This document shows, in pieces, positions 58,422 through 64,000 of a stretch of DNA of 64,000 bases (its first letter is position 1; every line of letters starts with the position of its first letter). The stretch is from Chloroflexota bacterium (lineage in GTDB: Bacteria; Chloroflexota; Dehalococcoidia; DSTF01; RBG-16-68-14): contig JAJCYW010000003.1 in assembly GCA_029262675.1 (NCBI GenBank), positions 62,001-126,000 of the forward strand, read 5' to 3'. The notes beneath the pieces were generated by a model. The model was not told where the DNA came from, did not search any database, and saw only the letters and a list, made by a program, of their open reading frames with translations. Both the position numbers and the translations under genes were made by a program.

Positions 58422-59768
58422 TTGCTGAAGACCACGTTGATTACCAGCATCCTCGTCGCTGCGCTGTTCCTTGCCGCGTGCGACGGTGGCGGCGACGATA
58501 CGAACGACCGCCCGACGCCTGACGGGCCGGTGACGGTGACGGTTTGGCACTCGATGCCGGAGCCGGCCGGCGGGTCGCTTCAGATAATGGTCGACGGGTT
58601 CAACGAAACGCAGTCTGCCTATGACGTCGAGCTCGTGTTCCAAGGTGGCTACACCGATTCTCTCAACAAGCTGATCAACGCGGACTCCGGGAATCGTCCG
58701 GCCTTGATCCAGCTCAGCGATGCCTCTACACAGATCATGATCGATAGCGGCATCGTCACCCCGATCCAGGCGTTCATCGACGATGAAGGCTACGACGTGA
58801 GTGACTTCGAACCGAAGGCGCTCCAGTACTACACGGTGGATGGCACGTTCTACGCGATGCCGTTCAATCTCTCCGGCCCCATCCTCTACTACGACCGCCA
58901 GGCCTTCGAGCAAGCCGGCCTGGATGCCGATCGGCCGCCCGCGACCCTGGAGGACGTTCGTGTCGCCTCCGAGCAGCTCATAGCGAGCGGCGCGACGACC
59001 TACGGCATCTCGCTGCAGACGAGCGCCTGGTTCTTCGAACAGATGCTGGCGAAGAGCGGCGCGGCCTACGTCGATAACGGCAACGGCCGCGACGGCCGCG
59101 CGACGGAGGCCGTGTTCGACGGCGAGGAGGGTGTCGCCATCATCACGTGGTGGGACGAGATGGTGGCCGAAGGCCTGGCCTACAACGCCGCCGGCGACGC
59201 CATCGATGCGATGCTGAAGCTGGCGACCGGCGAAGCCGCGATGGCGATCGGCTCGACGGCGGCACTGCGCGTGTCGATTTCGCTGCTGACCCTGGCCGCC
59301 GACGACCCGTTCCGCTACGATACCGCGCCGATGCCTGGGCCGCAGAGCGCGGAGGGTGGCATCGCGCTGGGGGGCGCCGCTCTCTGGGTGCTGAGTGAGC
59401 GATCCGAAGCCGAGCAACAGGGGGCCTGGGAGTTCCTGAAGTACGTCGCTAGCCCGGCGAACCAGGCGCAGTGGCACTCCGACACCGGCTACTTCCCGAT
59501 GCGAATCTCCGCTTACGACGAGCCTGTGGCCGTCGCTGCGCGCGAAGAGTTCCCGCAGTTCACGACCGCCATCGACCAGTTGCGTGCCGCGCCGGACAAC
59601 CGCGCGACGCAGGGCGTGCTGCTCGGCCCGCTCAACGCGGTGCGCGACCGGCTGGTGGAGGCGTTCGAGGTCGTGCTGGCGTCGGACGCCGACCCGGCGG
59701 CCGAGCTGCAGGCGGCGGCCGAGGACGCGACCGGCATCATCGAAGAGGACAACAGGACAGCGCGGTAG
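58422..59768 (+). CDS. Extracellular solute-binding lipoprotein (sugar ABC type), orphan
   Basis: The 448-aa product begins at a TTG with a GGGAGG ribosome-binding site; MLKTTLITSILVAALFLAACD is a lipoprotein signal with its Cys at residue 20. The mature part is an SBP_bac_1/UgpB-like binding protein: TVTVWHSMPEPAGGSLQIMV, RPALIQLSDASTQIMIDSG, YAMPFNLSGPILYYDRQAF and GIALGGAALWVLS. The resemblance is to glycerol-3-phosphate or sugar binding proteins. No permease or ATPase gene is adjacent. TACAAT near 58372 could be its -10 box. Confidence 0.85.
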   Translation: MLKTTLITSILVAALFLAACDGGGDDTNDRPTPDGPVTVTVWHSMPEPAGGSLQIMVDGFNETQSAYDVELVFQGGYTDSLNKLINADSGNRPALIQLSDASTQIMIDSGIVTPIQAFIDDEGYDVSDFEPKALQYYTVDGTFYAMPFNLSGPILYYDRQAFEQAGLDADRPPATLEDVRVASEQLIASGATTYGISLQTSAWFFEQMLAKSGAAYVDNGNGRDGRATEAVFDGEEGVAIITWWDEMVAEGLAYNAAGDAIDAMLKLATGEAAMAIGSTAALRVSISLLTLAADDPFRYDTAPMPGPQSAEGGIALGGAALWVLSERSEAEQQGAWEFLKYVASPANQAQWHSDTGYFPMRISAYDEPVAVAAREEFPQFTTAIDQLRAAPDNRATQGVLLGPLNAVRDRLVEAFEVVLASDADPAAELQAAAEDATGIIEEDNRTAR

Positions 59769-59805
59769 GCGGCGGCGGAGGCGCGCGCGCTACGCGGACG
59801 CGTGC

Positions 59806-59835
59806 TTGACCGCCTCGTTATGCCGCCGATATAAT
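59806..59835 (+). promoter_or_regulatory. Promoter TTGACC-N18-TATAAT for the thiolase gene
   Basis: A -35 hexamer (59806-59811) and a perfect -10 box (59830-59835) lie 18 bases apart. The leader of about 45 bases contains GAGAGAGGTAGGG just before the ATG. Confidence 0.7.
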
Positions 59836-59887
59836 CGGCAACGTTTCCCATCGTACGTCGAATCTAGCCATAGAGAGAGGTAGGGCC

Positions 59888-61066
59888 ATGGAAGAGGTTG
59901 TGCTCGTAAGCGGCTGCCGCACGGCGATCGGCAAGCTGAGCGGCGCGTTTCAGAATACGTCCGCGTCCGATCTGGCAGCAGCCGTTATCAAGGAAGCCGT
60001 GTCACGCGCCGGTATCGAGCCGGCCCAGGTCGACCAGGTGGTGCTGGGCTGCGTCGGCCAGGTGATGGAGGACGCGTACATCGCGCGCCATGCGGCGGTC
60101 AAAGCGGGCCTACCGATCGAAGTGCCGGCCTACACCGTGAACCGCATCTGCGGCAGCGGCCTGGAGGCGATCAATACGGCCGCGCGCTGGATCCAGACCG
60201 GCGACGCCGAGATCATCGTCGCGGGTGGCGCGGAGAACATGACGATGATGCCGTACTACGTGCGCAACGCGCGGCAGGGCTACCGCCTTGGCCACGGCGA
60301 GTTGGAAGACGGCATTCAGCACCTGCTGGGCGACCCGTTCAGCAAGACGCACATGGGCATGACGGCAGAGAACCTGGCAGAGAAGTTTGACGTGACCCGC
60401 GAGCAGCAGGACGAGGTGGCGGTGCGCAGCCAGCAGCGGGCGGTCGCGGCGCAGGAGGCCGGCAAGTTCCGCGACGAGATCGTGCCCCTCGAGGTGAAGG
60501 TCGGGCGGGAGACGAAGGTCTTCGACACGGACGAACACCCCCGGGCCGGCGTCGGCATGGAGGCGCTGGCCAAGCTGCGGCCGGCGTTCAAGGAAGACGG
60601 CTCTGTCACGGCCGGCAACGCCAGTGGCATCAACGATGGCGCGGCGGCGGTGGTGGTGATGAGTAAGACGAAGGCCGGCGAACTGGGTATCAAGCCGCGT
60701 CTGCGGATGGTGGCACGGGCGGAGGCCGGCGTGGAGCCGGCGGTGATGGGCATGGGCCCGATTCCGGCCGTGCGCAACGTGATGGACAAGGCCGGCATGC
60801 GGGTGGACCAGATGGACGTGATCGAGCTGAACGAGGCGTTTGCGTCAGTCGCCGCGGCCTGCAGCAGCGAGCTGGACCTGGACGAAGAGAAGACGAACCC
60901 CAACGGCGGCGCAATCGCGCTCGGCCACCCGGTTGGCGCGACAGGGGCAATCTTGACGGTGAAGCTGATGTACGAACTGGAGCGAGAGAAGAAGCGCTTC
61001 GGGCTCGTCAGCCTCTGCATTGGCGGCGGACAGGGGATCGCGACGATCTTTGAGCGGGTAGGTTAG
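59888..61066 (+). CDS. Acetyl-CoA C-acetyltransferase (thiolase)
   Basis: This 392-aa thiolase has the nucleophile Cys in VNRICGSGLEAINTAAR, the acid/base residues in GGAIALGHPVGATGA (His) and VSLCIGGGQGIATI (Cys), and the NEAFA segment (DVIELNEAFASVAAAC). It joins or splits acetyl-CoA units, in fatty acid breakdown, isoprenoid or PHB routes. It is a single gene with its own strong promoter and is followed by hairpins. Confidence 0.93.
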   Translation: MEEVVLVSGCRTAIGKLSGAFQNTSASDLAAAVIKEAVSRAGIEPAQVDQVVLGCVGQVMEDAYIARHAAVKAGLPIEVPAYTVNRICGSGLEAINTAARWIQTGDAEIIVAGGAENMTMMPYYVRNARQGYRLGHGELEDGIQHLLGDPFSKTHMGMTAENLAEKFDVTREQQDEVAVRSQQRAVAAQEAGKFRDEIVPLEVKVGRETKVFDTDEHPRAGVGMEALAKLRPAFKEDGSVTAGNASGINDGAAAVVVMSKTKAGELGIKPRLRMVARAEAGVEPAVMGMGPIPAVRNVMDKAGMRVDQMDVIELNEAFASVAAACSSELDLDEEKTNPNGGAIALGHPVGATGAILTVKLMYELEREKKRFGLVSLCIGGGQGIATIFERVG

Positions 61067-61075
61067 GTCTTCTGT

Positions 61076-61095
61076 CTGCGGGTTGAAACCCGCAG
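61076..61095. repeat. Short palindrome CTGCGGGTT-GA-AACCCGCAG
   Basis: This is a perfect 9-base inverted repeat just after the thiolase stop. It is similar in build to the palindromes at 50541-50584 and may be a dispersed element. Confidence 0.55.
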
Positions 61096-61124
61096 CTACT
61101 TCCTCTAACAACCTCGCAACACGC

Positions 61125-61155
61125 AAGAAGGCCAGGCATTAAGCCTGGCCTTCTT
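61125..61155. terminator. Strong bidirectional terminator
   Basis: AAGAAGGCCAGGC and GCCTGGCCTTCTT form a 13-bp perfect stem with an ATTAA loop. A-rich and T-rich ends work in both directions. It lies between the convergent thiolase and dockerin-protein genes. Confidence 0.85.
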
Positions 61156-61178
61156 AATCTGGTCCTTGGAGCTTCCTG

Positions 61179-63647
61179 CTACGGGCAGCCGGAGAGGCTG
61201 GGCAGGAAGTTCGCGTCGAACTGGAGGATCAGCGCCGAGTCGACGGCGTTGACCGCCGCGTCGCAGTTGACGTCCGCGCTCGACACGTTTGGCAGCGAGC
61301 CGAGCAGCCGGGCGTCGAACTGGAGGATGAACAGCGAGTCGATGCTGTTCACGAAGGTGTCCATGTTGACGTCGCCGACCGACTTAAGCGGCGTCGGCGT
61401 CCGAGTTGGTGTCGAGGTGCCGGTGGGCGTATTCGTCGCCGTCGGCGTGTCGGTCACCAACGGCGTGTCGGACGGCGTTGGCGTGATCGTCGGGGTCCCC
61501 GGCAGGGGCGTGTTCGTGGATGTCGGCGGGATCGTGTTGGTTGGCGTGGGCGTGATCGTCGGCGTCGGCGTGATCGTTGGCGTCGGCGTGATGGATGGTG
61601 TCAGCGTGATCGTTGGCGTGTCCGTGATCGTCGGCGTATCCGTCGGCAGGTTACCGGGCGGCTTGGAGAAGACGTTGACCTGGATGTGGTCGACGGAGGC
61701 CGTGGCGGTGCCACCGCAACCAGCGTTGGCGTTGCGAATGACGGCGACGAAGTTCGCGTCTGTGAAGTCTTCCGCCACCCACGTGCGGCCCCACCTATCG
61801 TTGCTGCCGCCGAATGAGTGGACGACGTCACTGAGCGTGAGATCGACGGCCTTCGTGTCGCCGGTCAGGGTTACGCCGTCGTTGGACGATAGCTGGACCT
61901 CCAGGTCACAACCGGCGGTTTCCGAGTGGGCCTCGACGAGCACCTCGATGCCCGTGATGATGGAGCCGGTTGGTATGCCAAAGCCGAAGTCGTCATAGCC
62001 CTGCTCGTCGCCGTTACTGCTCGACGTGGTGTCGTCGTCGTCGCTGGCGAAGGCGTTAGCGGGGTCGGCCCACGTGCCGCCCGGCGCGTTGGTGTCCGGG
62101 GCAGAGATAAAGCCGGTGTCCGCGACCGCCTTGTAGAACACGTTGACCGAGATGTGGTCCAGCGACACAGTGGACGAGCCGCCGCAGGCGCCGGTGCCGG
62201 TAACAAACTGGACCCGCACGAGGAAATTGTCGTTGCTGAGATTGTCGCCGTTCCAGCCGAGGCTCAGCCCGTCGGTGGGGCCGCCCACCGATTCGATCGT
62301 ATCGGTCAGTCCGAATTCGGCCGTGCGCGTGGCGCCGGTGAAGCCGCCGTCGCCGGTGCCGGAGATCTTGACGTCGATCTGGCAGCCGGCGTCGGTCGCG
62401 TGGCCTTCGAGCAACCCTTGAAATCCGGTGATGACGGAATCCACAGGTACGGAGATGTCGAACGTGTCGTAAACCTGCAGATCGCCGTCGGCGCTGGCGG
62501 TGGCATCCAGATCGTTGCTCGTCTCGGCGTTCGCTGGATCGGTCCAGTCGGCCGGGGCGCGATTGCCGGATGGTGAGAAGGGGCCGGCTACCAGCAACGG
62601 CTTGTAGTAGACGATGACGCGCACCTGGTCGAGCGACGTCGTCGAACCGCCCGTGCAGCCGCCAGGTTCGAGGTTGCGAACGACGACGACGAACACATCG
62701 TCCGCGAAGTTCGCTGGGTTCCAGGTCGTGCCCCAGAGTTCTTCTGCGTCACCGAGGACGTGTTTCGTCTCCGTATCCGTGAGGTCGACGGTCTTGGCCG
62801 TGGTGAAGGTATCAGCATTGTCGCCGGACAACTCCACTTCGACTGTACAGTCAGCCGCGTCGGTCGATACGGCTTCGATGTGTACGGCGATGCCGCGGAT
62901 ATCTGCGGCGGCCGGGACGCCCAGGTTGAAATCGGTGTAGCCCTGCTCCAGGCCGGCCGAGTCTGCTGTGGCATAGACATCGTCGCTGGAAAACGCGTTG
63001 TCAGGCGCCGTCCAGCCGTTCGGGGTCGTGCTCAGCTTGGGTGGGTGGAGTCCGGTGTCCGTGGTCTCCTTGTAGTAGACGTTGACCTGGAGGTGGTCCA
63101 GGGATGTCGTTGAGCCGGTGGTGCAGCCGCCGCCCTCCACGTTCGTGACGCGGACGACGAAGTTCGCGTTGGTAAACATGCTGGCCGTCCACGTCTCGCC
63201 CCAGAGATTGGATGAGCCGCCGGCTGTGTGGACTGCATCGGTGCCGGTGAGGTCGACCGTCCGCGTGCCGCTGCTCCAGGAAGAGCCGTCGTCTCCAGAG
63301 ATGTTCACGTCGATCTGGCAGCCGGTCGCGTCGGACGAGGATGCGTCGAGGTTAACGGCGATTCCAAAGATAACCGACCCGGCTGGGACGGCCAGCCCGA
63401 AGGCGCTGTAACCCTGCTCGTCAAGGTCAACGTTGTTGGTCGCAGGAATGTCGTTGTCTGTGTAGGCTCGTTCCGGCGTCACCCACTCGTTCGGTGCGTG
63501 GAAGGCCGTCGGGGATCTGAAGCCGGTGCTGTCGGCGAAGGCGGTGCCTTCGCTCTGCGGCCAAAGGATGGCGAGCGCCGCGAGGGCGACGAGCATGGCC
63601 GCGCCGGCGATCTTGGCAATGGTTGCGGGCTGGTTTGCGTATTGCAT
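61179..63647 (-). CDS. Secreted four-repeat surface protein with dockerin type I
   Basis: The 822-aa product has a signal segment (AGAAMLVALAALAILWP) and four repeats of about 155 residues. Each repeat has a WxxPxNAxxSDD opening, a DGxxQGYxDFxFGVP step, IxGIxVxxEAxxxDAxxC, a V-D-L-T/S block and NFVVxVxNxExGxC...ASVDHIQVNVFYK. These look like beta-sandwich domains with paired Cys. A Thr/Pro-rich linker (TITPTPTITPTP repeats) leads to a dockerin type I pair (GDVNMDTFVNSIDSLFIL and ADVNCDAAVNAVDSALIL). It is probably displayed at the surface or in a complex. It is related in design to the propeller protein at 29121-30644. Confidence 0.8.
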   Translation of the reverse strand: MQYANQPATIAKIAGAAMLVALAALAILWPQSEGTAFADSTGFRSPTAFHAPNEWVTPERAYTDNDIPATNNVDLDEQGYSAFGLAVPAGSVIFGIAVNLDASSSDATGCQIDVNISGDDGSSWSSGTRTVDLTGTDAVHTAGGSSNLWGETWTASMFTNANFVVRVTNVEGGGCTTGSTTSLDHLQVNVYYKETTDTGLHPPKLSTTPNGWTAPDNAFSSDDVYATADSAGLEQGYTDFNLGVPAAADIRGIAVHIEAVSTDAADCTVEVELSGDNADTFTTAKTVDLTDTETKHVLGDAEELWGTTWNPANFADDVFVVVVRNLEPGGCTGGSTTSLDQVRVIVYYKPLLVAGPFSPSGNRAPADWTDPANAETSNDLDATASADGDLQVYDTFDISVPVDSVITGFQGLLEGHATDAGCQIDVKISGTGDGGFTGATRTAEFGLTDTIESVGGPTDGLSLGWNGDNLSNDNFLVRVQFVTGTGACGGSSTVSLDHISVNVFYKAVADTGFISAPDTNAPGGTWADPANAFASDDDDTTSSSNGDEQGYDDFGFGIPTGSIITGIEVLVEAHSETAGCDLEVQLSSNDGVTLTGDTKAVDLTLSDVVHSFGGSNDRWGRTWVAEDFTDANFVAVIRNANAGCGGTATASVDHIQVNVFSKPPGNLPTDTPTITDTPTITLTPSITPTPTITPTPTITPTPTNTIPPTSTNTPLPGTPTITPTPSDTPLVTDTPTATNTPTGTSTPTRTPTPLKSVGDVNMDTFVNSIDSLFILQFDARLLGSLPNVSSADVNCDAAVNAVDSALILQFDANFLPSLSGCP

Positions 63648-63965
63648 CCGTGCACCTCCGCTAGGGCTGCGGCGTATTGGGTCGCCCTAAAGGTACTCCC
63701 GCCTATGCGCATTGTCAACGTTCCGGGCGCGGCGGCCTCGGCGCCCGGCGCAGCAGGCGCCGGCGACTATACGGGGTCTGGCGTAGCGTTATAGACAGAA
63801 CCGAGCCTACTGTCCGATTCTGGGCGCGTGTATAATGCACCCGTTCAGAGAACGCGTTCACGTGCGAACGGGTTTCGCCTGTAAGCGGCGTTCGCGCGTG
63901 ACCCGCGACCTTTGGTCACGCGTGCGCGAGCGCTTGTCACGCGTAAGGATACGAGGAGTGATGCA
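63648..63965 (+). promoter_or_regulatory. Promoter and structured leader before the gmd-like gene
   Basis: TATAAT is at 63831-63836. After it, a leader of about 120 bases has several inverted repeats. CGTTC-AGA-GAACG (63842-63854) and CGTTC-ACGTGC-GAACG (63855-63870) can also pair across each other as CCGTTC/GAACGG. CGCGTGACC/GGTCACGCG (63895-63903 and 63914-63922) is a 9-bp stem, and the TCACGCG element recurs at 63937-63943. A GAGGAG site at 63953-63958 precedes the ATG. Nothing else is seen in 63648-63830. Confidence 0.45.
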
Positions 63966-64000
63966 ATGCCGACGGCGCTAATCACCGGGATCACGGGCCA
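63966..64000 (+). CDS. gmd: Probable GDP-mannose 4,6-dehydratase, N-terminal end only
   Basis: Only the first 11 codons are in the window: MPTALITGITG followed by CA. The Rossmann opening ALITGITG(Q) is typical of Gmd and close relatives among NAD-dependent sugar-nucleotide epimerases/dehydratases. If it is Gmd, the product converts GDP-D-mannose to GDP-4-keto-6-deoxymannose for fucose or rhamnose sugars. A GAGGAG site lies seven bases upstream, which favours this ATG over the one at 63961. Confidence 0.6.
   Translation, partial: MPTALITGITG

Noticed and set aside
61249..61998. Plus-strand Val/Gly repeat ORF (VGVGVIVGVG)
   Set aside because: It is the antisense of the Thr/Pro linker of the dockerin protein.
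1..64000. CRISPR arrays, insertion sequences, rRNA or prophage genes
   Set aside because: No regularly spaced repeats, transposase, integrase or phage structural motif was seen on either strand.

Overview
The window is high-GC bacterial DNA. It carries two secreted proteins with C-terminal dockerin repeats, an F420-type luciferase-like oxidoreductase, a tad-type (Flp) pilin, a cysteine-rich (zinc-ribbon) L28, a RecG with an N-terminal helical extension and a cyclase of the hydrolase-cyclase type. This mix suggests a Chloroflexota bacterium of the Dehalococcoidia or a related class. That placement is inferred from protein character, not from a marker search.

Layout. 1-13.6 kb is an accessory, rearranged stretch with mixed base composition. 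It holds orphan small ORFs, gene debris, an XRE-type regulator, an SDR, a flavin/PNPOx-like protein, a divergent QueA, an adenylate cyclase that appears to have lost its hydrolase domain, and tRNA-Gly(CCC). Next comes a DUF1214-SDR-sulfotransferase operon. After it a lower-GC, sterol-methyltransferase-like gene is bracketed by two direct copies of a segment encoding a small membrane protein, and an AlbA_2/Schlafen-type protein follows. Degraded copies of tRNA-Gly and of znuB also lie here. 13.6-16.9 kb is a zinc-uptake operon (zur-like regulator, znuA, znuC, znuB) with a clear promoter and an inverted-repeat operator at the expected transcription start.

17-36 kb holds scattered metabolic and envelope genes: a PHB-depolymerase-like lipoprotein, aldo/keto reductase, amidase, GH36 alpha-galactosidase, quinone oxidoreductase, LLM oxidoreductase, an RDD membrane pair, a seven-repeat propeller with dockerin, a zincin-like membrane protease, a two-TM ion channel with an unusual pore filter, and a class A penicillin-binding protein with a methyltransferase.

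36-54 kb is mostly housekeeping. A gatC-gatA-orf-aminotransferase-hydrolase-tfoX run is chained by stop/start overlaps. Facing it is a long minus-strand run fakA-degV-recG-DUF402-argS-inositol monophosphatase-SH3b lipoprotein. rpmB is divergent from fakA, and rpe, argH, ubiG-like and a HAD gene follow. The grouping rpe/rpmB/DAK2/recG resembles the order seen in Firmicutes. 53.8-64 kb holds a zincin-type metallopeptidase, a Flp pilin, a D-aminoacylase-like amidohydrolase, a GAF/HD-GYP protein, an orphan sugar-type binding lipoprotein, a thiolase, a four-repeat dockerin protein and the first codons of a probable GDP-mannose 4,6-dehydratase.

No CRISPR array, complete insertion sequence, rRNA or prophage module was seen. 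The most notable items are the segmental duplication around the foreign-looking methyltransferase, the gutted cyclase, a chain of tiny translationally coupled ORFs before argS, and several genes whose -10 box sits so close to the start codon that leaderless mRNAs are likely.
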